Notes under the pieces: generated by a model
Told to the model about the DNA's origin: nothing
Database searches by the model: none
What the model saw: only the letters and a program-made list of their open reading frames with translations
Shown here: in pieces, positions 1 through 7,069 of the stretch
Layout of the letters: the number at the start of each line of letters is the position of its first letter
Numbering within the stretch: the stretch's first letter is position 1
Translations under genes and position numbers: made by a program
Assembly (NCBI GenBank): GCA_021802375.1
Contig: JAKAAL010000098.1
Location: 1 to 9,974, forward strand
Source of the DNA: Bacillota bacterium
Lineage (GTDB): Bacteria; Bacillota_E; Sulfobacillia; Sulfobacillales; Sulfobacillaceae
Direction of reading: 5' to 3'
Length of the DNA: 9,974 bases

Positions 1-43
1 TCAAGTTGCCGGCAATTGCTTGCTTTAGGGTGGTGCGCGACAG
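1..43 (-). CDS. Possible 5' end of a further gene, cut by the window edge
   Basis: Directly after the TAA of the hydrolase on the minus strand, a frame opening with CTG (41-43) stays open to the left edge and reads LSRTTLKQAIAGNL. A purine-rich run (AAGGGGG, minus strand 54-48) sits 4 nt before this CTG and could serve as its ribosome binding site. CTG starts are rare and only 14 residues are visible, so neither the product nor the reality of the gene can be judged. If real, it would be translationally coupled to the hydrolase. Confidence 0.2.
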   Translation of the reverse strand, partial: MSRTTLKQAIAGNL

Positions 44-733
44 TTACACCCCCTTCTCCTGTATCGCTAATCTTATAGTGTCCAATATCGTGTTAAATTT
101 TTCGGGTTGTTCTAACATCATTAAATGTCCGGCATCGGCAATATCGAACACTGGCATGTCGGGCCACGCCATTAAAAATTCGTCAGATAATGCGGTAGGT
201 GTCATCTTGTCCTCGGTTGCGCGGACTAAATAGACAGGACACGAGATTTTCTGCAACTGCGGTCTGGCGTCAAAAAATTGACAGGCAGTGAATTCCTGCA
301 ACGCTCTATCCCTAGATACTGTTTTGGCCATCTCGATGCTGACTTCGAGTAGTTTGGGATCTGACTTTTTACTGATGGACCACCGTGCAATGTTTTCTAG
401 TGCTTCGGTAGGATCGTTAGCTAACAAGTCAAGAAGCTGGGAATTTACCGGTAAGTGAGGTCCGGTACCCACTAACACAAGGGCTGAAACACGCTGTGGA
501 TTTTTCAGCGCCATCATCTGTGCAATGGCACCTCCCATCGAATGCCCTACGATGATCGTCGGTTCGATCAATTGACTTAAGCACCAATCGGCCAATTGAT
601 CTATGAGGTAGCGCGGCGAAATGTGATTTAAAGTAGGAAGGTCTCCCATCCATACATCCCATCCCAAACGGCGTTGCCGGGCCCAAGTATGATGATTGGA
701 TGCAGCTCCGTGTATAAACATCCATCGCGACAT
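44..733 (-). CDS. Alpha/beta-fold hydrolase (MenH/esterase-like), 229 aa
   Basis: This is a compact single-domain alpha/beta hydrolase, probably cytoplasmic since no signal peptide is seen. The oxyanion-hole HGA motif is at residues 8-10. The nucleophile elbow GHSMGG is at 63-68, with Ser65 as catalytic serine. The likely acid is Asp175 in RATEDKMTP, and the catalytic His is His203 in DAGHLMMLEQP. All three triad members are in the usual order and spacing, so the enzyme should be active. The ATG at 731-733 has AGGAGG (minus strand 749-744) 10 nt upstream. The substrate cannot be read from sequence: family members include esterases, 2-succinyl-6-hydroxy-2,4-cyclohexadiene-1-carboxylate synthase (MenH), haloperoxidase-like enzymes and lactonases. 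The gene is divergent from polA and not part of its operon. The family call is secure; the specific function is open. Confidence 0.88.
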   Translation of the reverse strand: MSRWMFIHGAASNHHTWARQRRLGWDVWMGDLPTLNHISPRYLIDQLADWCLSQLIEPTIIVGHSMGGAIAQMMALKNPQRVSALVLVGTGPHLPVNSQLLDLLANDPTEALENIARWSISKKSDPKLLEVSIEMAKTVSRDRALQEFTACQFFDARPQLQKISCPVYLVRATEDKMTPTALSDEFLMAWPDMPVFDIADAGHLMMLEQPEKFNTILDTIRLAIQEKGV

Positions 734-836
734 GAAAAACAGGCCTCCTCCAAGTTCCCATCGACTTGATGGGTTTTCTTGTTGATCTGGTTAAATCTTG
801 TTACCATAGACTATATCATTGAAGGAGCCCCAACCG
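734..836. promoter_or_regulatory. Divergent intergenic region between the hydrolase and polA
   Basis: This region of about 100 nt must hold the promoters for both divergent genes. A 6-bp inverted repeat, CCCATC (757-762) and GATGGG (768-773) around a 5-nt loop, is followed by TTTT (774-777). It could be an operator or a weak plus-strand terminator. A possible polA promoter is TTGTTG (779-784) with TACCAT (802-807) at 17-nt spacing, but both boxes match consensus poorly. No convincing minus-strand promoter was seen. Confidence 0.35.
821..827 (+). promoter_or_regulatory. Ribosome binding site that fixes the polA start
   Basis: GAAGGAG lies 9 nt before the ATG at 837-839. The frame also has a TTG at 819, but that codon overlaps this binding site and cannot be the start served by it. 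The site therefore places the PolA start at 837. Confidence 0.8.
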
Positions 837-3362
837 ATGCCCACCCAGCTACTGATTGACGGACATAGTCTCTTGTATCGTGCTTACCACGCGTTGCCCC
901 CGTTATCGACGTCGGAGGGGATACCCACTGGAGCCATTCATGGATTTTTCAGCATGTTGCTTAAGGTCATCGACGCAGAGCAACCAGACCGCGTAGTGGT
1001 GGTCTTTGATGCGCCGGTCAAGACTTTTCGCCATGACCAATTTGCCGACTATAAGGCGACTCGCGCAGAAAGCCCGGAGGATTTCCGTCAACAAGTCACC
1101 ATAGCTCAAGAGATACTTCAGTCCATGTCAATCCCCGTAATGATAGTGCCTGGATACGAAGCTGATGACATTTTGGGAACATTAGCTCACATGGGAAAAC
1201 AGCACCAGTACATCACCAAAATTGTGACGGGGGACCGCGACTTACTGCAGTTGGTGGATGATCAAATCCAAGTGCTTTTGACATCGCGGATCGGTATCAC
1301 TGAAATTGAGCGGATGGATAGTCGAGCGGTGCGTGAGAAAATGGGTGTGGATCCGAGTCAGGTGCCAGATCTTAAAGGGCTTATGGGTGATGCATCCGAT
1401 AATATCCCCGGAGTTGCAGGAATTGGTCAAAAATCTGCGCTAGCCTTGCTCGACCAATTCCACGACATTGATACGATTTTTCGAAACTTAGGCGAGATCA
1501 CCAATACCCGGTGGCAAAAAGCATTGGCTGGTCATGAGACCGAAGCGCGCCAATCGAAGGAACTGGCGACCATTGTGGTCGATGCTCCCATTGGGTGGCC
1601 AGAAGTGGAGGAACCATTTCGGCTGCCTGTCACCGATGCGTTGCTTCTGTTATTAGATCGCTATCAATTAGCAGGCATAAGGCGCCGGATTGGAGAATCC
1701 GAACCGCAGCGTTCGGCCGCTGCCGAAGTAAGACTCCTGGTGGATCCGGCAATACCTGGAACGATGCCTTTAGATACGAATGACTGGGTGCTATGGATGA
1801 ACCAGCAGGGGGAAATTTGGGCGATGGATCCCACGACGCATCATTATGGACAGGTGTCTTGGGATCAGATGCCACCACAGTTGCGGATTTTTACGTGGTC
1901 CAGTAAGAACATTTTACGCCATGCTTTGGAAACCGGCGCGATACTTCCTGCGGTTTTAGAGGATGGAAAGATTCAGGCCTATTTATTGAACTCTGAGCGG
2001 TCGAGTTATGAACTGTCAGATATCGCGCCGCGTTACGGATTTACTGTGAGTGATCGTCCGGAAATCGTCTTGCCGGTGATTGAGGCCATTATAGAAAAGC
2101 AAAGGGAAGAGTTGGCAGAGAAAAATTTGACGCCACTATATCGAGATATTGAATTACCCTTAGCGGTGATTTTGGCTCGCATGGAAGCGACAGGCGTCAA
2201 TGTTGATGCGGATCGGCTTAGGGAACTCGGCCGGCAACTGGAAGAGGCCGTTTCGAATTTGCAAGCAGAAATTTATCAATTGGCTGGCACGGTGTTCAAT
2301 ATTAATTCGCCTGCTCAATTGGGGGATATTTTATTTAATAAGCTCAACTTGCCGGCGATGAAAAAAACTAAGACGGGATATTCTACGGATGCCGAGACCT
2401 TGGAATCTTTGGCGCCTTTGCATCCGTTGGTTGAGAAGGTCTTGCTGTATCGACAGCACATGAAGATTCAAGGGACCTATGTGGAAGGGATGCTGCCTCT
2501 GATTGCCCCTGATGGTCGTATTCATACAACCTTCCATCAAACGGTGGCGGCCACCGGCCGATTGTCGTCAAGCGACCCGAATTTGCAAAACATCCCAGTG
2601 CGGTTGCCGTTGGGCCGTCAAGTACGGGCTGTATTCATTCCGTCGCTGGCACGTGAATTATTGGCGGCTGACTATTCGCAAATTGAACTCCGCATGTTGG
2701 CGCATTTGTCTGGTGACAAAAACCTCATTGAGGCGTTTTTAGAAGGGGAAGACATTCATCGGCGGACCGCAGCGGAAATCTTTGGATTGCCGATAGAAGC
2801 TGTCGATTCTGTCTGGCGCAATCGAGCCAAAGCCGTTAATTTTGGAATTGTTTATGGAATCTCTGATTTTGGCTTAGCCCGCGATACCGGGGTATCGCGC
2901 AATGAAGCCAAAGAGTACATTGCCAAATACTTTTCCCGGTACCCAGGCTTGAAACAATACTTTGACGGCATTATTGAAGAGGCTAGAAAAACGGGACAGG
3001 TATCAACAATTATGGGGCGTATTCGGCCATTGCCGGATATCCAGAGCAAAAATCGGGCCCGGCGTCAATATGCCGAGCGCATGGCAATGAATACGGCAAT
3101 TCAAGGGAGCGCAGCAGATTTAATTAAAATTGCCATGATCCGCATTCAGCAGGCGTTGGATGATCAACAACTGGAAAGCCGTATGGTGTTGCAAGTGCAT
3201 GATGAATTAATTTGGGATGCGATGCCCCATGAGATTGACACCTTGACCCAAATCGCTGAAAACCATATGATTCATGCGTTAAACTTGCAAGTACCACTGG
3301 TTGTCGAATTCAAAGTAGGAAAAAACTGGGAACTGATGACAAAACTGGATCGAACGCGGTGA
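837..3362 (+). CDS. polA: DNA polymerase I (5'-nuclease plus polymerase), 841 aa
   Basis: This is a family A DNA polymerase for Okazaki fragment processing and repair gap filling. Numbering is from ATG 837. The 5'-nuclease domain (about 1-285) has Asp8 (LLIDGHS), EADD at 108-111, TGDRD with Asp133/Asp135, GDASDN with Asp185/Asp188, and a helix-hairpin segment GIGQKSA at 195-201. Residues about 295-430 occupy the place of the 3'-5' exonuclease domain, but its DxE metal-binding motif is not seen, so proofreading is probably lost, as in Bacillus and Taq PolI. The polymerase domain has motif A (AADYSQIELR, Asp612), motif B (RAKAVNFGIVYG, with Arg663, Lys665, Phe669, Tyr673) and motif C (LQVHDELIWD, Asp789-Glu790). 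Phe669 is at the position of E. coli Phe762, which favours discrimination against dideoxynucleotides. The length fits proofreading-deficient family members. It is the first gene of the operon; the mutM start follows 6 nt after its stop. Confidence 0.98.
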   Translation: MPTQLLIDGHSLLYRAYHALPPLSTSEGIPTGAIHGFFSMLLKVIDAEQPDRVVVVFDAPVKTFRHDQFADYKATRAESPEDFRQQVTIAQEILQSMSIPVMIVPGYEADDILGTLAHMGKQHQYITKIVTGDRDLLQLVDDQIQVLLTSRIGITEIERMDSRAVREKMGVDPSQVPDLKGLMGDASDNIPGVAGIGQKSALALLDQFHDIDTIFRNLGEITNTRWQKALAGHETEARQSKELATIVVDAPIGWPEVEEPFRLPVTDALLLLLDRYQLAGIRRRIGESEPQRSAAAEVRLLVDPAIPGTMPLDTNDWVLWMNQQGEIWAMDPTTHHYGQVSWDQMPPQLRIFTWSSKNILRHALETGAILPAVLEDGKIQAYLLNSERSSYELSDIAPRYGFTVSDRPEIVLPVIEAIIEKQREELAEKNLTPLYRDIELPLAVILARMEATGVNVDADRLRELGRQLEEAVSNLQAEIYQLAGTVFNINSPAQLGDILFNKLNLPAMKKTKTGYSTDAETLESLAPLHPLVEKVLLYRQHMKIQGTYVEGMLPLIAPDGRIHTTFHQTVAATGRLSSSDPNLQNIPVRLPLGRQVRAVFIPSLARELLAADYSQIELRMLAHLSGDKNLIEAFLEGEDIHRRTAAEIFGLPIEAVDSVWRNRAKAVNFGIVYGISDFGLARDTGVSRNEAKEYIAKYFSRYPGLKQYFDGIIEEARKTGQVSTIMGRIRPLPDIQSKNRARRQYAERMAMNTAIQGSAADLIKIAMIRIQQALDDQQLESRMVLQVHDELIWDAMPHEIDTLTQIAENHMIHALNLQVPLVVEFKVGKNWELMTKLDRTR
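3358..3362 (+). promoter_or_regulatory. Ribosome binding site of mutM, overlapping the polA stop
   Basis: GGTGA covers the polA TGA and lies 6 nt before the GTG at 3369. It supports GTG 3369 over the in-frame TTG at 3363, which would be right against the polA stop with no room for a binding site. Confidence 0.55.
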
Positions 3363-3368
3363 TTGTGG

Positions 3369-4211
3369 GTGCCTGAATTACCGGAAGTGGAAACCATTAG
3401 AACGTACTTGAATGCCATTTTGCCTAATCATCCGGTGGTGTCTGTGAAGCATTTGGATGCGCGTATGGTAAAAATGGGCACGATCTCAGCCGAGTCTATT
3501 GCCCATCGCTTGCCGGGCCTTGTGGTACAATCGATGGGACGTCGCGGCAAATATTTGGTCATGCGATTTTTTGACAAGTCAGCATTGGTCATTCACCTGG
3601 GAATGAGTGGGCGTTTAGTGGTGGAACCTAACACTAATCCTTGGCGCATTCACACTCATTTGGTCCTAGAGTTTAGGGAGGATATGGAGCTTCGGCTGGT
3701 AGATCCTAGGCGGTTTGGCCGGATTGGGTATTTTATGGAATTCGATACGGATCGAACGCTTCATTTAGGACCAGAACCTCTAGGACGCGCTTTTACAGCT
3801 CAATATTTGGTTGACCGGCTAAAGGGTCGAAAATCACCAATTAAATCGTTGCTGCTGGACCAATCGTTAGTGGCTGGATTGGGAAATATTTATGTGGATG
3901 AGGCCCTGTTTGGCGCAGGCATTCACCCGCTGGCGCCAGGGGCTGCGATTTCTCTTAGATCGGCAAATCGCTTAGTGCGGTCAATCCGGCGGGTATTGCG
4001 CGCGAGCATTGCCAATCGCGGCACCTCGTTTTCTGATTATGTCGACGCGTTAGGACACCCAGGGCAAAATCAAGAGTATCTGGCCGTCTATGGGCGACTG
4101 GGGCAGCCCTGTCTGAAATGCGGCAGTCCGATTCATAGTATGGTGATTCACGCACGAACAAGTCACTTTTGCCAGTATTGCCAACCAATGCTGGAAGATC
4201 GGGAGGGTTAA
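3369..4211 (+). CDS. mutM: Formamidopyrimidine-DNA glycosylase (Fpg/MutM), 280 aa
   Basis: This bifunctional base-excision repair enzyme removes 8-oxoguanine and formamidopyrimidines and nicks the abasic site. The start is set at GTG 3369 because the protein then begins MPELPEVE; the mature enzyme needs Pro2 as its N-terminal nucleophile with Glu3 beside it. Family landmarks are all present: Lys61 in GRRGKYL, the LGMSGRL loop (78-84) with the base-displacing Met79, DPRRFG (112-117), and GLGNIYVDE with Asn173 in the helix-two-turn-helix region. The C-terminal zinc finger has Cys248/Cys251 and Cys268/Cys271, with Arg263 in ARTSHFC as the DNA-contacting arginine. The usual GRGT there is ARTS, a small variation that keeps the arginine. 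Length is normal. Position after polA matches the polA-mutM pairing in Bacillus relatives and fits excision followed by gap filling. Confidence 0.97.
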   Translation: MPELPEVETIRTYLNAILPNHPVVSVKHLDARMVKMGTISAESIAHRLPGLVVQSMGRRGKYLVMRFFDKSALVIHLGMSGRLVVEPNTNPWRIHTHLVLEFREDMELRLVDPRRFGRIGYFMEFDTDRTLHLGPEPLGRAFTAQYLVDRLKGRKSPIKSLLLDQSLVAGLGNIYVDEALFGAGIHPLAPGAAISLRSANRLVRSIRRVLRASIANRGTSFSDYVDALGHPGQNQEYLAVYGRLGQPCLKCGSPIHSMVIHARTSHFCQYCQPMLEDREG

Positions 4212-4214
4212 CAC

Positions 4215-4406
4215 ATGCAACAATTTAGTCTCGTTCTGGAATCCCGCGAGGAGGCCGATCAAGCAGTCACTCTATTGTGGCATAAGATGGGAATTCGTGG
4301 GGAGATTGAAGTCGTCCCGTTAGAAGGGAAAATTAAGTTGGACATCATTTCGGAAAAGGATCTCACGCCACAGCAATTGGAGAAGCTACCAGGGAAACGA
4401 GCCTAA
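4215..4406 (+). CDS. Small protein of unknown function, 63 aa
   Basis: I do not recognise a family. The ATG is 3 nt after the mutM stop, with GGGAGGG (4201-4207) 7 nt upstream, so expression is well supported. The protein is acidic to neutral, has no cysteine, no signal peptide and no membrane segment. Hydrophobic patterning suggests strand (QFSLVLE), helix (ADQAVTLLWHKMG), two strands (GEIEVVPL and KIKLDIIS) and a C-terminal helix (TPQQLEKL), that is, a small beta-alpha-beta-beta-alpha fold. The last base of its TAA is the first base of the next gene's ATG, so the two are probably translationally coupled. Function is not inferred. Confidence 0.75.
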   Translation: MQQFSLVLESREEADQAVTLLWHKMGIRGEIEVVPLEGKIKLDIISEKDLTPQQLEKLPGKRA

Positions 4407-5695
4407 TGAATATTCGTGTCTGGCCATGGATCTTGCTAGGGCTGGCTTTGGTACCGGCGCTTTTGATTAATGCTCCGAAACCTCAAGTGATCGAACCTGC
4501 TCCCTCACAGGCCACGTTAGTGGAAGCCATTTGGTCAATGCCGACTAATCTGGACCCTGCATTGGCTCATACCCCGTCAGAGTGGCAAGTTGATGACAAT
4601 GTTTTTGAACCATTGCTGTCGGAAACCAGTACGGGGCAAATTGTGCCTGATGTGGCATCACTAGCGACATATCAAGGCAACGTGGTGACCATTCAACTAG
4701 GCAAGCGTCGTTTGACCAATGGCAGGATTCTAACCGCTAATACTGTGGCAGCGGCTTTGACACGCCCGCTTTTGCCACAGGTAAATTCCCCAACGGTAAA
4801 AACTTTGTTGAGTAATGTGGTAGGGTACCAACATATGATTTCTGGTCGCCTGAACTATTTATCGGGAATTAAGGTGGTCAACGCCAGCACCTTGACGATC
4901 ACACTGAAGCACCCCGCCAACCTGGCATTTTTACGGGCACTGGCCAATCCCGCCTTATCCATCGTCCCCTTGTCTGACCAGCTTCGTGGGGGTGCTAATT
5001 GGCAGTTTACCAACCTCTATGGAACGGCGGGATATCGTTTAACAGACTGGGTGCCGGGCGATCATTTGACATTTCAGCGGGTATTTGGCACAGGACCCAC
5101 TCAAGTCCAACTCCAATTATATTCGTCATTTCAATTGGCGGTCCTAGGGTTTATTAACAAGACGGTGTCGGTGGTGCCGGTTGCAGCCAATCAATTACGA
5201 CAGGTTCCCATCGAGGAACATAAACGCATCACTTTTCTTCCGACACCGGGTACCATTAAGTTATTTCTCAGCTCGAATCGTGGAAGAATCAGTGCTTATC
5301 CTACTTTAGCTCCCATTAATACTTGGGTGTCTCAAGCCTTTTTAGGAGTGGTGCCGTCTGAGGGATTTAGCTGGCCGACCGGGTTGCCCACGGGCCATAC
5401 CATGACGGTTTGGGTCAATGGGCAGGATCCAGCCGCCGAGGTTTTGGCGAAAACCCTGAGTCGATTGACACATGGCAAGGTTTCGGTAAGGGTCTCTACA
5501 GCACCTCAAATCCAATCGTTGGCATCAACAGGACAAATTACGGCGTACATTGGCACGCAAAACCGAATAAAGGGCGGTACGGCAATTCCCTTGGTACGAC
5601 GCGGAAGTTTTTGGCTCTTAGATCATGACATTACCACAGCCAATGGATTTGCTAATGGCGCCTTGAATTGGCAGTCCATTACTTGGCGGAAATAG
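4406..5695 (+). CDS. Membrane-anchored or secreted family-5 solute-binding-like protein, 429 aa
   Basis: This resembles the DppA/OppA (SBP family 5) binding proteins of ABC peptide transporters. One hydrophobic segment (about 6-23) follows an N-terminal Arg; there is no lipobox cysteine after it, so it is an uncleaved anchor or a signal peptide rather than a standard lipoprotein signal. Family landmarks are SMPTNLDPA (44-52), DNVFEPLL (64-71), GQIVPDVASL (78-86), LTNGRILTANTVAAALTR (103-120), and GTAGYRLTDWVPGDHL (206-221), which matches the G-pY-l-w-pg-l motif. The C-terminal end (394-427) also looks family-like. At 429 aa it is clearly shorter than the usual 500-550, with the loss mainly in the second lobe. 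No permease or ATPase gene lies nearby, so it may pair with a transporter elsewhere or act as a sensor. Translation probably depends on the upstream 63-aa gene through the TAATG overlap. Confidence 0.75.
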   Translation: MNIRVWPWILLGLALVPALLINAPKPQVIEPAPSQATLVEAIWSMPTNLDPALAHTPSEWQVDDNVFEPLLSETSTGQIVPDVASLATYQGNVVTIQLGKRRLTNGRILTANTVAAALTRPLLPQVNSPTVKTLLSNVVGYQHMISGRLNYLSGIKVVNASTLTITLKHPANLAFLRALANPALSIVPLSDQLRGGANWQFTNLYGTAGYRLTDWVPGDHLTFQRVFGTGPTQVQLQLYSSFQLAVLGFINKTVSVVPVAANQLRQVPIEEHKRITFLPTPGTIKLFLSSNRGRISAYPTLAPINTWVSQAFLGVVPSEGFSWPTGLPTGHTMTVWVNGQDPAAEVLAKTLSRLTHGKVSVRVSTAPQIQSLASTGQITAYIGTQNRIKGGTAIPLVRRGSFWLLDHDITTANGFANGALNWQSITWRK

Positions 5696-5699
5696 GTGA
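5694..5699 (+). promoter_or_regulatory. Ribosome binding site that fixes the coaE start
   Basis: AGGTGA overlaps the stop of the preceding gene and lies 4 nt before the ATG at 5704. It supports this ATG rather than the in-frame TTG at 5668 inside the previous gene. Confidence 0.65.
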
Positions 5700-5703
5700 A
5701 ATT

Positions 5704-6318
5704 ATGCGAGTGATTGGTCTGACTGGGGGCATTGGATCGGGGAAGTCTCAGGTCAGTGCAATACTGAAAGATCTAGGAGTGCCGGTAATCGATGCGGACG
5801 CCTTGACACACTCCTGCCAAACCCGTGGACAACCCGTATGGGCAGCGATTTGGCAACAGTTTGGGTGGAGTATCCTCGGACCCAACGGGGAAATTCTTAG
5901 ACGGAAATTAGGCTTTCTGGTATTTCACGATGAGGACGCGCGAAAAAAATTAAATCAATTGGTTCATCCGAGCGTCCGAACTCTGATGGCTCAAGGACTT
6001 GACGTCTTTCGTCGACAAGGTCAACCATTGGCTGTGCTGGACGTTCCTCTCCTAATTGAGGGAGGCTTGCATAAAATGGTCGATGAGGTATGGGTTGTCT
6101 ACGCCGACCTGACGCAGCAGTTGTCGCGAATCATGGAGCGGGATCATGTCGATGTTACCGAGGCAGAACGCCGAATAGGCGCGCAAATGCCGTTGGATCA
6201 GAAGTTGCCCTACGCCCAGGTGGTCATTGACAATCGTGGCACTCTTGACGAATTGAAGGACGTGGTAACGCAATTATGGCAAAAGGCACAAGACCGGGCA
6301 AAACCGGACGATGGATAA
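5704..6318 (+). CDS. coaE: Dephospho-CoA kinase, 204 aa
   Basis: CoaE phosphorylates the 3'-hydroxyl of dephospho-CoA with ATP, the last step of coenzyme A synthesis, in the cytoplasm. From ATG 5704 the protein begins MRVIGLTGGIGSGKS, which puts the P-loop at residues 8-15 as in the family. Other landmarks are the DAD motif (30-32), LVHPSVR (87-92, His88-Pro89), DVPLLIE (113-119) and the C-terminal VVIDNRGT (173-180). The RRIGAQMP segment (157-163) corresponds to the lid region. Length is normal. The gene follows the solute-binding-like gene after 8 nt and overlaps the start of the transglycosylase gene. Its place downstream of polA-mutM matches Bacillus relatives, so the two unrelated genes between mutM and coaE look like an insertion into an old gene block. 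Confidence 0.96.
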   Translation: MRVIGLTGGIGSGKSQVSAILKDLGVPVIDADALTHSCQTRGQPVWAAIWQQFGWSILGPNGEILRRKLGFLVFHDEDARKKLNQLVHPSVRTLMAQGLDVFRRQGQPLAVLDVPLLIEGGLHKMVDEVWVVYADLTQQLSRIMERDHVDVTEAERRIGAQMPLDQKLPYAQVVIDNRGTLDELKDVVTQLWQKAQDRAKPDDG

Positions 6319-6863
6319 TGTTGTTGGCGTTAATCCTCTTAATAGGATTTTGTTACCGTTACTTCGTGCCGTGGCCCTATCGTGGAACGATAATCCAGGC
6401 ATCCCAGCGCAACGGGGTAAACCCGTACTTCGTAGCCGCCGTGATCCGAGTTGAAAGCGGATTCCGCCCCAGTGTTGTCAGTAGTCGGGGTGCTGTTGGC
6501 CTTATGCAAATTATGCCCGAAACCGCTCAGTGGATTGCCGAAAAAACGCATCAGGGACCGGTAACAGCGAAACTTCTCACCAAAGTCGATGTTAATGTGG
6601 AACTGGGATCGTGGTATTTGCACCACTTGCTTAATGTCTACCACGGTAATGAGGTCTTGGCGTTAGCCGCATATAACAGTGGACCCAACACGGTGGCTCA
6701 ATGGATAAGCAAGGGGGTGCTCAATCCCAAGCAGCCCAACTACCAGGATATACCCTATTTAGAAACCCGAAACTTTGTATATCGGGTGCTAACTTATGAG
6801 CATGTCTACCGGATCATGTATTTCTGGGTGAATTCTACAAACACTGAAGCATGGGGGTGGTAA
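6276..6863 (+). CDS. Membrane-anchored lytic transglycosylase (SLT domain), 195 aa
   Basis: This enzyme cleaves the MurNAc-GlcNAc bond of peptidoglycan, forming 1,6-anhydroMurNAc. A basic N-terminus (Lys3, Arg6, Lys9, Arg12) is followed by a hydrophobic segment (about 14-27), giving an N-in/C-out anchor or signal sequence. The SLT fold starts near residue 38. Glu60 in VIRVESGF is the catalytic acid, GLMQIMP is at 75-81, AAYNSGP at 131-137 and IPYLETRNFVYRVL at 159-172. It belongs to the small Slt70-like (family 1) group. The start is not certain. ATG 6276 overlaps coaE by 43 nt but supplies the basic residues needed before the anchor; ATG 6318 forms a neat TAATG junction but would begin directly in the hydrophobic stretch. 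I prefer 6276. Such small SLT genes next to coaE also occur in some spore formers, as far as I recall. Confidence 0.93.
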   Translation: MAKGTRPGKTGRWIMLLALILLIGFCYRYFVPWPYRGTIIQASQRNGVNPYFVAAVIRVESGFRPSVVSSRGAVGLMQIMPETAQWIAEKTHQGPVTAKLLTKVDVNVELGSWYLHHLLNVYHGNEVLALAAYNSGPNTVAQWISKGVLNPKQPNYQDIPYLETRNFVYRVLTYEHVYRIMYFWVNSTNTEAWGW

Positions 6864-6865
6864 AC

Positions 6866-7030
6866 GTGGCAAAATTGATGTCGGAAGAAACCAAGATGAA
6901 GCTCGGGGAGCGCATTGGGGTAGCCCAAATCGTTCGCCAAGACGGATGGGGCGCGGTGTCATCCCGCGATTGCGGCATGTTGGTCAAAGAGGCGATTCGC
7001 CTAGCCGAGGAACAAATGCAACGTCGTTAG
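6866..7030 (+). CDS. SspF-like small acid-soluble spore protein, 54 aa
   Basis: This short gene encodes a protein resembling the SspF branch of alpha/beta-type small acid-soluble spore proteins, which coat spore DNA. The clearest match is GWGAVSSRDCGMLVKEAIRL with AEEQM (27-51), parallel to the Trp-Gly, Arg-Asp-x-Gly, Val-Lys and Ala-Ile-x-x-Ala-Glu pattern of B. subtilis SspF. The N-terminal helix has KLGERIGV (12-19) where SspF has its ELAKDLG segment. No clear GPR protease cleavage site (Glu-Ile/Phe-Ala) is visible. Cys36 is unusual for this protein class. The start is GTG 6866, served by GGGGGTGG (6853-6860) 5 nt upstream; ATG 6878 is an alternative. It begins 2 nt after the transglycosylase stop and closes the operon before the terminator. 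Family assignment is from remembered sequence patterns. Confidence 0.82.
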   Translation: MAKLMSEETKMKLGERIGVAQIVRQDGWGAVSSRDCGMLVKEAIRLAEEQMQRR

Positions 7031-7035
7031 CCAGG

Positions 7036-7069
7036 GAGGAAGGGCTCACCGAAGGGTGGGCCCTTCCTC
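7036..7069 (+). terminator. Hairpin terminator of the polA operon, overlapping the end of hom
   Basis: A stem of 15 bp is formed by 7036-7050 and 7055-7069, with one G-T wobble and a GAAG tetraloop (7051-7054). It starts 6 nt after the spore protein stop. The plus-strand tail is CT/C-rich (7070-7077) rather than a clean T run, so termination may be partial. The minus-strand tail has no T run, so it is not a standard intrinsic terminator for hom, whose stop codon (7046-7048) and last codons lie within the hairpin. Confidence 0.7.

Noticed and set aside
819..836. TTG at 819 as the polA start
   Set aside because: It overlaps the GAAGGAG binding site that serves ATG 837, and the extra six residues are not family-like.
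3363..3368. TTG at 3363 as the mutM start
   Set aside because: It would put two residues before the catalytic Pro, which must become the N-terminal residue of Fpg.
5668..5703. TTG at 5668 as the coaE start
   Set aside because: It adds 12 residues that lie within the previous gene; ATG 5704 has its own binding site and gives the normal P-loop position.
6829..6855. SigG-like promoter before the spore protein gene (TGAATT with CATGGG)
   Set aside because: Spacing is 15 nt, the second box matches poorly, and it overlaps the ribosome binding site.
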